Of a stretch of 64,000 nt of DNA, positions 49,401 through 60,145 are shown piece after piece. The stretch comes from Vitrella brassicaformis (taxonomy: Eukaryota > Sar > Vitrellaceae), in NCBI GenBank assembly GCA_001179505.1, contig CDMY01000382.1, positions 1 through 64,000 on the forward strand, in the 5' to 3' direction. Under the pieces are notes generated by a model. The model was not told the DNA's origin and made no database searches. It saw nothing but the letters and a program-made list of their open reading frames with translations. Numbering within the stretch: position 1 is the first letter of the stretch; each line of letters starts with the position of its first letter. Both the position numbers and the translations under genes were made by a program.

Positions 49401-50958
49401 AGAAAAGGCAAACAAACGGACCACCAACCCAATGACCATTTTCAGGTTCGTGATTTGTTGCGTGCTTTTGGGATCCCGTGGGTGGATGCCCCCGCCGAGG
49501 CCGAGGCACAGGCGGCCGTCCTCAACGAGCTCGACCTGGTCGACGCAGTGGTCTCCGATGACTCAGACGCTCTCGCGTTCGGAGCCAAGAAGGTATGGGC
49601 ACACACACATGCATGCCTGCCTGCTCATCCCCGTGTGCGTGTCGTTTCTTCCACCCGTCCGTCAGGTGTACCGCAATTTCTTCGACAGCCGCAAGACGGT
49701 GGAGATGTACGAGACCGGGCTGATGCAACGGCGGCTGGGCTGCGGCAAGGAGGAGCTCATCCTACTGGCCATCCTTCTGGGGTGCGACTACACACTCGGC
49801 GTGCGGGGCATCGGTATTGTCAACGCGCTCGAGGCCATCAAGGCCTTCAAGTCGTTTGAGGGGCTCAGGAAGCTCCACGGATGGGCCGCTGACATCGCCA
49901 GGCTCACGTAAGTTGAGGGAGGGAGAGAGGATGGAGGACGGAAGGGAGGGAGAGCCGTTCACTCACCGTCTTCTGTTCTCCTCTTTCTTTGTGTGTGGTG
50001 TGTCAGTTCTACCGGTGTGGACCCCGATGACGACGAACCGATGCGCTACTACAAAATCAACCACAAGAAGTACAGAAACCACTGGTGAGTGAGTGAGCAA
50101 CGGACGCATCTGCCCCTCCATCCATCCATCCATTTGCCTCTCTCTCTCTCTCTCTCCCTCTCTCTCAGGAGCTTCCCTGCTGACTTTCCGAGCGAGGCCG
50201 TGTGGGATGCCTTCGAGACGCCCCAGGTGGACCGCAGCGCCGAGCCCTTCAGCTGGTCCCCACCCCACGTCGACTCGATCATCCAGCTCCTCACCACACA
50301 CGCCGGCATGGGCGCCGACGACATCCAGCAGCAGCTCGACCCGGTGATGTACTCGCTCAACCAGCCGAGGGTGCAGACGACCCTGCAGCGGTACGGCTTC
50401 ACGGTGCAGGTGGGCGACAGCTCGGCCTACCTCCGCCACGCCAATGTGGGCGGTGGGGACGACACCGTGGCCGTCATCCGGTCCAAGCGGATGGGCAAGG
50501 CCGTGCAGACGCTGCGGGACCAGCAGAGGATCAAGAAGAACAAACGGGACAGGCAGAAGAAAAAGAAGGAAGGTGGCACCATCCAAGAGGCCTTTAACAA
50601 GGTAGGTAGGTACATACCTACCGACAGACACCTAGCAGAAGAAAAGATCTAAGTGTTCGTCTATCGGTTCATTGCCACCTGTATCGCATCCATGGTGGGC
50701 TGCCTGACTGATGCGTTCTTTCAGGCGTCATCTTCGAGTGCTGCTGCTGCTGCCGCGGCTGCTACGCCAGCACAGGACGAGGAAGGGGCGACCAGTGCTG
50801 CAGCAGCAGCAGCAGCTGCTGCAAGTGGTGGTGGTAGTGGTGCCGACGACGCAAAGAGGGAGGCCGATGCGGTGGAGTTGCAGCGTGAGCTAGAGATGCT
50901 GGGGATATCTCCCGAGGAGCAGATGGAGATCATACGGACACAGCAGGGGCTCTCGTGA
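45523..50958 (+). CDS. ERCC5: XPG/Rad2 structure-specific DNA endonuclease
   Basis: Twelve exons (45523-46352, 46482-46750, 46826-46935, 47029-47238, 47312-47441, 47527-49190, 49269-49352, 49446-49592, 49666-49907, 50007-50084, 50169-50601, 50725-50958) give 1476 residues. 3'-side incision nuclease of nucleotide excision repair. The N domain starts [12 protein letters not shown] with catalytic Asp in [12 protein letters not shown] and [14 protein letters not shown] spacer of about 1000 residues, far too long for FEN1, is rich in Ala, Pro, Asp and Glu, as in XPG. The I domain follows: [29 protein letters not shown] and [14 protein letters not shown] with the remaining metal ligands and helix-two-turn-helix. 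The C-terminus is Lys-rich then Ala-rich. The intron at 47239 begins GCAAGC (GC-AG type). Confidence 0.95.
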
Positions 50959-51297
50959 CACAGACAGACAGACGGACAGCCATACATCGAGACCAGATGC
51001 ATTCCGTCATTGTGGTGTACGTGTACATCCGTCGTATGACTGACTGACTGACTGACAGGCGACCATTGACTGACCGCGTGGGCGGACTGCTTCACTCATT
51101 CATCCCTCCATGAGTCATCCATCGTCACGAGTCTCAGTTGCTCTTCGAGCGCTACTCACGTCCGTCATGCACAACGCACTGCCAGCCAGACATACGCATA
51201 TATATGCATGCACCCAAACACATGACTTCAACACAGCTGATGGATGACTCATGAAGCAGAAGCCAAGCACCAAACAACCTCATCTCGCTCGCTGTCT
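50959..51297. other. 3' spacer between convergent genes
   Basis: No supported exon; CAGACAGA near 50960-50975 and GACTGACT near 51038-51056. Confidence 0.4.
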
Positions 51298-51624
51298 TCA
51301 CTCGTCGTCGTCGTCCTCGCCCAGCGGCCGTGTGCTCCACTGCGTCCTCACAAGGGGCGGTTTCTGCTTCTTCATCGACTCATGGAAGCACTTCTCATAG
51401 TCGGCCCTCTGCTGCTGACACCGCTGCATTGCCTCCAGACCAGTGGACGTCTGCCCCGGCTGCGTGTGCTCCTCGAGGCACGCGAAGAACGCCTTGGACA
51501 CCTCTTCGCACCCCTTGCGCACGATGGGGAAGAACGGCGGCATGTGAGTCGGGGCGGCAGGCTGAGCGGCCTCCGATGGCTTGGAGGCGGCGGGCGGAGA
51601 GGCACTCGTGGACTCACTCATCAC
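51298..51624 (-). CDS. Twin CX9C mitochondrial intermembrane-space protein
   Basis: Single exon of 108 residues. A Ser/Ala/Pro-rich N-terminus precedes a coiled-coil-helix hairpin with two CX9C pairs: CEEVSKAFFAC and CQQQRADYEKC, exactly nine residues between Cys in each. Such proteins are oxidised by Mia40/Erv1 on import and serve in cytochrome oxidase assembly or cristae scaffolds. The specific orthologue is not clear from sequence. The tail ends in an acidic run. No intron, unlike its neighbours, which fits its size. Divergent from the Era gene. Confidence 0.85.
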   Translation of the reverse strand: MMSESTSASPPAASKPSEAAQPAAPTHMPPFFPIVRKGCEEVSKAFFACLEEHTQPGQTSTGLEAMQRCQQQRADYEKCFHESMKKQKPPLVRTQWSTRPLGEDDDDE

Positions 51625-51800
51625 TCAATCCAAGTTGACTCACTACACATCACATGAGCACTGAGGCAGATCTATCAACAGAGCAGCACATCAAGGCTAT
51701 CAGAACGACGGAAGAAGTCAGCCGACGCTGTACCCTCCCCTAGGGTTCCATACCCGGACCCTTTTGCGAGCTTAGAAGGGTTTCGAGGGACGCAGGAGCC
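51625..51800. promoter_or_regulatory. Divergent promoter region with TGCGAGCTTA
   Basis: 176 bp between the CX9C and Era starts. TGCGAGCTTA at 51765-51774, 27 nt upstream of the Era ATG and within reach of the CX9C gene on the other strand. Confidence 0.5.
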
Positions 51801-54625
51801 ATGGATGACTTAGGGCTGATTTGTTGGCTGCCCATCTTGCTGGGCTGGGTGATTCATCGGACCTTCTGCTTGCCTTCAGCCACCCACAGAGGCAAGAGCA
51901 GCTCTCCACCCGCGTGGATCTACCTGCCGCAGGGACTCATGCCGACGAGAACTCTGCACATACGACCTCACATAAGCAACGCACGCACAGCGAGATCGTT
52001 AAGCAGTCCCATGAGTACCACCGACGTGCAGCAGCCGACCGAGCGGAGTGAGGAGAAGAGAAAGTTACCGAGCGTCGAGGACCTGAAGCGCCTGCCGCTG
52101 CCCACGCTTCAGCGCATGTGCAATCGGCTGAAGATCCGACCAGTCGGTGAGTGACAGACACATGCTTGATTGCAGGGCACGCCCACTCAGTGACCCGATT
52201 ACATTCTTGTCCCTTTGTTCTCCATGCAGGTTCCCGCGATGAGTTGATCGCACGGCTAGTCAAGTATGGCCTTGCTCGCAAGCAGACACCAGACACCGAC
52301 CGGCAGCCACCAGACAGGGCAGAGGGTGACCCTGCCAGCTCAGCGCCGGCAGCCGAGTCGTCTCCAAGGCGGCAGATCTCCAATGCAGCCCAGATTCTGG
52401 CTCTGCATCGACTCAAGAGGAGGAGAATTGGCGTCGAGCCGGGGGAGCAACAACGAGAAGAAGCACCCACAACCACCACAGACGAGTCGGCGGCCATCGG
52501 TGAGGGCGGATCGATTGCTGAGGAGGCAGAAAAGAGTGAAGGAGACGAGCAGGACCTGCCGACGGACACGGACATTGAAAAGTCGGTCTTCAATCTTCCC
52601 AAGAGTGAGTACTCGAGGCGGAAATGAGAAGTGCCTGTCCTGCCCCGAATGTCCTGCCCCGAATGTCTATCGATGGGTGACTGGGTGTGTGTCTTGTGTT
52701 CCATGCCATGCAGGGGCGGAGACGTTCAGCTCGGTGGATGAGTTCTTCAAGACCAACGAAATGATGGACAATGTACGTCACGTCACGTCACGTCAGGGAG
52801 GGCGGTGCAGTGAGTGGAGTGGAGTGGGTCGGTTTCCTGTCGATCTCATTCATGTCTGTGCGCGATTCTCTCAGGAGATGTCGGGGATTGACGAATGGAT
52901 GGACTCTGTCGAGCAATACGACCCCGAAACCAGCAACTTCAGGTGACCAAGAGACGGACAAACAGATGGCAAGGACCACAAGCGAACCATTCATGCATGG
53001 GTGTGTTGTCTGTCTGCTGGCTGTCAGGTCTGGCTACGTGAGCATCATCGGGACGCCGAATGTGGGCAAGTCGACCTTGATGAACGCCTATCTGCAGGAG
53101 AAGCTGTCGATCGTGAGCCCCAAGCCGCAGACCACCCGCCACCGCATCATGGGCATGCTCACCTCAGAGGAACACGAGGGACAAATCATCTACTCAGACA
53201 CGCCGGGTGGGTGGGTGACCCGGGCAGGGCAATCAATGCACATGAGGGCAGGGCGGTCTGCATATGAGCGGCGCACATGTGATGTGCCTGTCCTGTGTGC
53301 ATGTTTGTCGTCAGGCTTACTGAAGCCGATCTATCGGATGCACGAGGGGATGATGGGGTTCGCCCGCTCGGCCGTCAAGGACGCTGATGTCGTGCTGCTC
53401 GTGACGGACATCTTCCAGTCGCCAGACACATTCCCATCAGAGGTAGGAAGGAAGCCGACACAACGATAAGCAAAGAAGTATACCCCTCTCCCTCGTCCCA
53501 TGTTCGGTTATCTATCTGCGTGTGTGTGGCTTCTTCAGGACATCTTTCAGCGGTTGCAGCACACACACAAGCCCATAGTGGTGGCCATCAACAAGATCGA
53601 CCTCCTGCCCAACACAACCACACACGCGTCTGCACCTCCCCCACCATCACCACCACAAGACGCCTCTCTGCTGCCTGCCCCATCCACCAGCGCGCCTGCA
53701 TCCCCATCTGAGACGCTGGAGCTTCAGCGATACAAGCTGGAGCGGCAGCAACAGCACCCGATGGACCCATGGCCGGCCGGCACGAGAGAGGCGGCCAAGA
53801 GCGTCCCGCCACTCGAACATCAAATCGGTAGGGGGACAGACACAGGCAGATAGCTGGATGCCTTGGTAACGATTTCCTCTTCTGGAGGTGTGTTTCTATC
53901 TATTCGTTCAGCTGCCTGGCGGTCTGTGCTGCCCAACGCAACGATCTTTGGCGTGTCGGCGCTTGAAAGGAAAGGGCTGGAGCCCCTTCTGAAGGTAGGT
54001 GAGCGCTCTTACCGTTCCACGCGCAAGCATCACGATTCCCCGTTGTCTCATCTACCCATGCAGGCGATGATTGGCACCTTGCCAAAGGGTCCTCCCCTGT
54101 ACCCGCCCAACCAAGTGAGCGACCGCAGCGAGCGGTTCTTCGCTGCCGAGGTGATTCGCGAGAAGATCCTGCTGCAGTACCGCAAGGAGGTGCCCTACAG
54201 CTGCGAGGTGGTCGTCAGGTCATTCAAGGAGACCGACCAGCAGATCAACGTCGAGGCCGACATATGTGTCATGGTACCATGACAAGAGATGGGGATTAGC
54301 GATGTCAGGAGAGTCAGTGTGCCTCTGTTGGGTGCATGCGTGTGTTCAGCGTGCCTCCCAGAAGCCGATCATTCTGGGGCACAAGGGCAGTGCCATCAAA
54401 GAGGTGCGTGAAGGACACTCTACAGCACCGGACACGTCTGATCTCCATATTATCGTGTCTCCATGCGTGCAGTTGGGCATTGCGGCTCGCAAGGATCTGT
54501 CCGAGATGTTTGGCAAGCGAGTCTTTCTGCGCCTGACGGTCAAGGAGGCCAAGAACTGGCGGGAAGACGAGGCGCGGCTAAGGGAGTATGGTTACTTCAG
54601 CGATTACGTGCCCACTGCCCTGTGA
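51801..54625 (+). CDS. ERA: Era-type GTPase with N-terminal SAP-like motif, organellar
   Basis: Eleven exons (51801-52146, 52230-52604, 52714-52772, 52875-52942, 53028-53206, 53315-53442, 53539-53827, 53912-53994, 54064-54273, 54350-54403, 54473-54625) give 647 residues. GTPase that binds the 3' end of small-subunit rRNA during ribosome assembly. G1 GTPNVGKS, switch TTRHRI, G3 DTPG, G4 NKID, and a C-terminal KH domain ([13 protein letters not shown], then [19 protein letters not shown] with the family's GXXG and end motifs). The first 30 residues contain a hydrophobic stretch ([14 protein letters not shown]), like a signal for a complex plastid. Residues 85-125 form a SAP-like helix-turn-helix ([17 protein letters not shown]...[13 protein letters not shown]). 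A Pro/Ser/Gln-rich insertion of about 70 residues follows G4, absent from typical Era. Confidence 0.9.
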
Positions 54626-55811
54626 CGCTAGGCGTGTCAGTCAGTATATTTGTCTCGCTGTGCGTACGTCACTCTATCTCTCTTGTGGTATGCCTGCCAT
54701 ATATATTGACTGACTGCATCTTCCTTCATCCGCCCGTCCGTCACGATCCCCCGCCCTGTCCAGTCCACATGCAAGATCCCACACACACGACACACGAATA
54801 CGTATCACTTCGAACACGATCAGTCACAGACCGTGCCGGCCACCGACGTACGGCCATCAGCACGGATGCAGGCAGGCAGCTGTGAGAATGAATGAATGCA
54901 CCAAGAAAATCGGTCGGCGAGCGGGCGACATTCGCCCTCTGCAAGTGGCTTGCACGATGCAACCACCCGCTCCGCACACACAGGCAGACAATCAGGCAGA
55001 TCGAGACAGACAGACAGACAGACGGACGGACAGCCAGAGAGATGGACACAGAGGTAGACAGACAGGCAAGTGGGCAAAAGAGGGAGAGGAGCACGATTTC
55101 CTCTCGCGGCCACTGATCCATCTTCCAATCACCGAACCATGCACTCACACACACAGACACACACGATGGCTGTACTATGGTCATTGCATGTCTGTGATCG
55201 TCGTGGATCATCCCGTCAAAACTATCAAAATCGCATGCACGGACGCAGGCGGGCGGACGACAGGAGCCCGTCTCCTGCTCTCATATCTCCCCCATCCATG
55301 CTCACGTATGTCTGTATGCACTCACTGCCCCGGGAAAAATGCAACCATCCCTTTCAGCACCACACACGCACACGCACAGCGATCGATATCATTTATGGCC
55401 GCAAAACAGATGAACATACCTTCTCCCTCCCTTCTCCCTGCTTCCCAGCAGCCAGCACAAGGGCCGCAGATGTATGTATGTGTGTGTATGCACTGTTGCG
55501 TGTGTGGATCGACTTCACTCTCAGAGGGAGAGAGACGAGCACGGGTGTGCCGTGCCGTGCCGTGCCGCACAGACGCGCCTTCCCAGGCCGGGCAAAAATT
55601 ACAGCTACTGCATACGTTCCCATACCATCCCACCCCACACCATACGAATCGTCACCAGCCCCCGCCTCTCTCCCCAACAACAGTCTCTACAGCACAGAAC
55701 AGCAAGTACACAAGACGACAGACAGACAGGATATCCCATATCACCACTGCAACAGCCAAGTGCCCTCTCCCCAACTGCGAGCCCCAAAAGAAAAATCGGA
55801 CCTTCTCGGCA
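54626..55811. other. Long 3' spacer between convergent genes
   Basis: No supported exon. CAGACAGA repeats at 55009-55030, CA tracts at 55145-55165, and GTGCC tandem repeats at 55547-55566. Confidence 0.5.
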
Positions 55812-57542
55812 CTACGAGTCACACGATGCCTCTGCTGACGACCCCTTCTTGTCTCTCATGGCTTTTCGGGCTGCATCGTATCTCATGATGGACATCAGGT
55901 ACACCAGTCCGAGTGCCTCATCAGCCGACCCAATCTCCACAGTGTACCTGGGTCGCTTCGACTCACCGCCATCCACAGTAGCAGCAGCGGCGGTCTGTGC
56001 ACTCGCAGCTGCGCTCGTCGCAGTCGACCGACTCCGCTTCGAGAGGCGTTCGAGAGGCCGGCTGTCGTCTGAGCTATCTGCCGTGGCTCCTTCCTCAGAT
56101 GACCCCCTATCGCCCATCTTGCTGCCTCCCCCACTGGCCAGAGTGACGCTCCGGTCGTCACCGCTCTCCTCCACAGCTATCACCTTCCCCCCCCTCTCTC
56201 CCGGCCGCCCATCGCCCTTCCCTAAGACGTCCTTGTGCAATGCGGGAAAGACCGGCGACTGTGGCCGGTGCACGCCGTCCAAATGTGGGGGATAGGCGTT
56301 GCGGCCAGACGTGTCGATCCGCGGGTGATGACCGTACGTAGCTATCTGTTGTCGCTGGCTGGGGGGATAGTACACCATGTGGCCGTGGGGGAAGGGGTGG
56401 GGGTATGGCGGGCGAGACATCATCACGTGGACGCATGGCGGGCTCGTGGCAGGAGGGCGATACGTGACCGGGTCGAGTGACGTGGCAGAAGTGCTTGGTC
56501 CTCGCGCCACTTCATCCCGGTGTGCCGGCGATGTGGCCGTCGGCGCCAGCATGCTGAACGATCGGTCGGTGAGAGGCGTCGACCCGAGGATGGAGCGCCG
56601 CGCCCGACGCATCAACGAGTTGAAGCGGTTCTTGACCTGATGCTCGGTGCGGCCTGCAGATACCAATGGTCAGTAAGTCGCGCTGATGTGAGGGTGTGTG
56701 CCACCTAGCGACCCACCTGTAAGCAGTTTGGCGATCTCGCTCCACCTGTTGCCTAACTGTGCCTGCTTCTCGAGTATCAAATCGTCCTCATCCGCACTCC
56801 AACCACCCCTGACGGCATAAACAGACATACCCTCCTGCAGTGCCTCATTTGCAAATGTGGAATGACCATTACTTTCTCTTTGTTGGGTCGAGGTGGTTCG
56901 ACCACCGCTCGCGACACTGACGGGCTGCAATCAATAAGCCAATTAACAGACAGGGGATAGATACCGTCTGCGCCTGTTTCAATGAATGTCGCTCCTGTCC
57001 TCACCTGTGCGCACTTCCCTGTCGCCGTGGACCTTCTGATTCAGCAGGCGGCACACAGACGACCACCTGGATGAAGCAACAGTCCACACGAAAGGAGGAT
57101 GACAACCATTTTTGTTGTCCACTCCACTGTGTGTTCTGTCTCACCTGGAGGGTCCGTATGCAGTGACGAGCCGAAACAGTTCCTCATCCTCTTCATCTGT
57201 CCACACGCTCGATGGCGGCCCACCACTCTGAAAGTCAAACGGAAATGGATAGCTGCGTCGAGTGCTGCGTCTTCTGGCGCTTACCGAGTTGCCCGTTCTC
57301 AGCCAGTCATCGGTCTGTGTCTGTGTGATGTCCAGCTCCCTCTCATGGACCACACGCGCGTCGTCATCTGCAAGACGCTCGACAGGAAGCGCCACTCCGC
57401 GGTAGAGGGCAGTGCGGGCGTTGGCCTTGGGATGTTTCTCAGGTTGTGTTTCTCGTGACGATGCAGAGGCGTCCCTCTTGCTTGAGGCGCGCTGCGGCAG
57501 CGGAGCGATGCAGGATGCTCCTAGCTGGCTTTCCATCGCCAT
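55812..57542 (-). CDS. R2R3 Myb transcription factor
   Basis: Exons 57145-57542, 57005-57066, 56873-56924, 56717-56808 and 55812-56653 give up to 482 residues. Repeat R2 at about residues 113-165: WTDEEDEELFRLV, RWSSVCRLL, TARQCRERWFNHLDP. Repeat R3 follows directly: GGWSADEDDLILEKQAQ, NRWSEIAKLLTGRTEHQVKNRFNSL. The regularly spaced Trp and the RARQCRERWxNHLDP helix are the animal/plant c-Myb signature, so this binds DNA. The C-terminal half is Pro-, Ser- and Gly-rich with a possible activation region. Within exon 1 a 57-nt in-frame stretch flanked by GTAAGC and TTTCAG just before R2 (about 57236-57292) is probably another intron. Divergent from the EF-hand-like gene. Confidence 0.92.
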
Positions 57543-57694
57543 GATCTTGGAATAATCCAGTGCAAACAGGCAGAGGCGTCGCGTGGAAGACAGGCATGCC
57601 GGAGGTCGGCGCCGATTGAAAAGCTCGCCATTTTAAGCTCGCATTTCTCCCCGTTTCTTTTTTCTGTTGATTTCCCAGCCAGAGCATCCGTCAG
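57543..57694. promoter_or_regulatory. Divergent promoter region with two GCGAGCTT elements
   Basis: 152 bp between start codons. Two elements in the same orientation: AAGCTCGCC at 57621-57629 and TAAGCTCGCA at 57634-57643. Confidence 0.5.
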
Positions 57695-58851
57695 ATGGCG
57701 TCCGCGGCTCACGACTTGTACGGCCCTCCGCGCCGCGGCCGTGCGGAAGGGTGGGATTCGAATGAGGATGACAGCTTCTGGGAACGGAACATCAACACGC
57801 CAGAGGGCGACGACTCATCGCCATACGACATCGACCTCCATTTTGCACTGAGCGTCATCGAAGAAGACGTGAGTGACGCCGGCGGTGACACAGCCAGAAA
57901 CACACGCCGTCTCTTCATCGGATGATGTTCATCCCGTCCCCGTGTGTTCCTTAAGGTGCTTGAGACAATTCGAAAGGAGTTTGTGGCGATGGATAAGGAG
58001 ATGTCTGGCGCAATCGACGTCAAGGACCTTCCCAAGCTGCTCGATGGTCAGTCAGCTGCTCTCCCTGTCAGACGCCCGTCCCCGTGCGATGCGATGTGGT
58101 GCCTGTGTGCAGTGTTGGGTGTGGGCCACCATGGTGCGGATGAGACAGGGGCCATGCACGCGGAAGATGTGTACCACTTCCTCTCATACATCGAACAGGA
58201 CGACGAGGGACGCATCAGTGAGCCCTGACTGTCCGGACACACGGGGGGGAGGGAGACACAGGGAAAGGATGACTCTCTCCCTGGCGCGTGTCTGCATACG
58301 TGTGTGCGTGCGTGTGGGTGTGGGTGTGGGTGTGCAGCGTACGCTGAGTTTGTGGAGGCCTTCAAGAAGATGCGGGAGAGCCAATTGAAGATGGAGAGCG
58401 ACCTAGACACACGTAAGTGCCTTAGTGAGACATAGACAGCCAAGTTCATATCCAATGAGTGTGTCTATGTTGCTGTGTTTTCTGTGTGTATGGTCTGGTA
58501 CGGCAGTCGCTGCGTGGACGGCCCTCGGCGGCCACGAAGACGGCAGTGGGTCGCTAGACACTGGTCCGTGCTTCATGTATTGGATGGATGGAGTGAAAAT
58601 GGGTGTGTGGAGTGTGCGTGTGTCTGTCTGTCTCTCTGTCTGTGTGTGTGTGTGTGCAGCGTTGCTAGTGAAGATGGTTCGCGACGACTTCCAGCTGCCT
58701 GACGAGGTGGTGGGGTTTGTCAAGCGGCTCGACTACAACAACAGAGGACACATCGACTACGATGTGGGTCAGGGGGGTCGGCAAGCGACACATTGTCTGT
58801 GTCTGTCTGTCTATGCAGGGGTTCTGCGAGATTTTCCAGCCTTGTGCGTGA
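57695..58851 (+). CDS. Calmodulin-like EF-hand protein with degenerate loops
   Basis: Six exons (57695-57868, 57956-58046, 58113-58217, 58338-58412, 58660-58763, 58819-58851) give 193 residues. The helix-loop-helix arrangement is calmodulin-like: IRKEFVAMDKEMSGAIDVKDL near residue 65 is an EF-hand, YAEFVEAFKKMRE the shared linker of the second, and LDYNNRGHIDYDGF near residue 180 a last loop. Loops lack some acidic ligands at positions 3, 5 and 12, so Ca2+ binding may be weak or confined to one site. The first 55 residues are polar with no domain. Role unknown; Ca2+ sensors of this kind regulate motility or secretion in alveolates. 3' flanking DNA to 60145 has no supported exon. Confidence 0.75.
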
Positions 58852-60145
58852 GCAATGGAAGGAGTGGGTGAGTATCGATCGGATCGATGTTCCGTATATA
58901 TGTGTGTTGGGTGCGGTGCCTACGGGAAGCGTGTACGTGTGTGTTTGTGTGTAACAGATTGCATCATTGATTGAAATGGATGGAAAAAGGTCAATCGGCG
59001 AGCCACACAGCGTGTCGCTCGCTCACACGTACAAAGAGACAGACAGGTTGGTTATGAGGAAAGGTGGGAGGGAGGGAGGGAGGGAGGGGCGCGCGCAGGA
59101 CCACAGGCACTTCAGTCACTGTCCACACACCGCACACAGCCACAGCCACATCCACTCACTCACGCACACAGGCACAGCATACACACCTCCCGTCCATCAG
59201 TCGATCCATCCGCCGGCTGTGGCTTCCCTGCCTGCCTGCATGGCTGCTCTCCTCCTCGATGCACCGCCGCCCACACACCGACACAACACATTTAAAACAG
59301 AGCACCGCGAATTACACACACAGATCTCGTCTTCTCGCCCTCTGTGTGCAATCGTCCCCGCAGTGGTTCGCACCGCATCAGCGTTTCTCGATTGGCAGAT
59401 GTATGGCTCTCAATCAAGCGCTGCTGATGCTGCTCCTCCACCACCACCACAAGAGCGACAGTCACCGAGGCATCCATGCCATCTCATACACACCACCCAC
59501 ACATACAAGCATCAAACACTACTCCCTGTCTCTCTTTGGCTCGTTCGTCTCGCTGCGCTGCGTAGGTGTGTGTCGTGTCCATCTCAGCTGTCTGCCTATC
59601 GAATCGAGGGTCGCCGGCTCGGCTGCTCCTTCGTTGGCGGTCGTCAGGCTGAGGAAACTGGATTGGTCTCCTCACCCAGCCGATCGCTGACGAAGGCAGG
59701 CACGTTTCCATCCACACGAAGCAGACGCAGAGAAAGTGGGTGCATCACAAGGCAGGAAAAAGAGAGCAAACACTGTCTGGCTCGCTGGCTGTCCACTCAC
59801 TCGCAGCTCACACCTGAGCTACACAGATCTCTGTCCCACGTGATGTGATCGATTGGTTCATCCATCCATCGGCTGGCTACCTAGACACACACCTACAAAA
59901 ACATGACTGACGAACGACAGACAACACTTTCCCCCCTTGTGCACGTAGCGTAGTTGGTTTGGTTTGTGCTCTTAACACGCTGTATCTATGCATGTATGTA
60001 TGTATGTATGTACACACAACACAACAAACACTCGCCCTCAGTTACGCAATCCTCACTCCTCAGCTCGACGCACATCAAACCAATGGATGGCCATATAAGT
60101 AAGTTGGGTGTGTCTGTGTCTGTGTATGTGTGTGTGTGTCTTAAG
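58852..60145. other. Long 3' spacer between convergent genes
   Basis: No supported exon over 1.3 kb. GGGA repeats at 59069-59090, CA-rich stretches at 59125-59180, ATGTATGT repeats at 59994-60011. Confidence 0.5.

Noticed and set aside
54882-55838. 318-codon plus-strand open frame
   Set aside because: Thr/Asp/Arg/Gln-rich translation of CAGA repeats in a convergent spacer; no splice or family support.
58967-59848. 293-codon plus-strand open frame
   Set aside because: Low-complexity His/Ser/Thr reading of CA repeats downstream of the EF-hand-like gene; no recognised segment.
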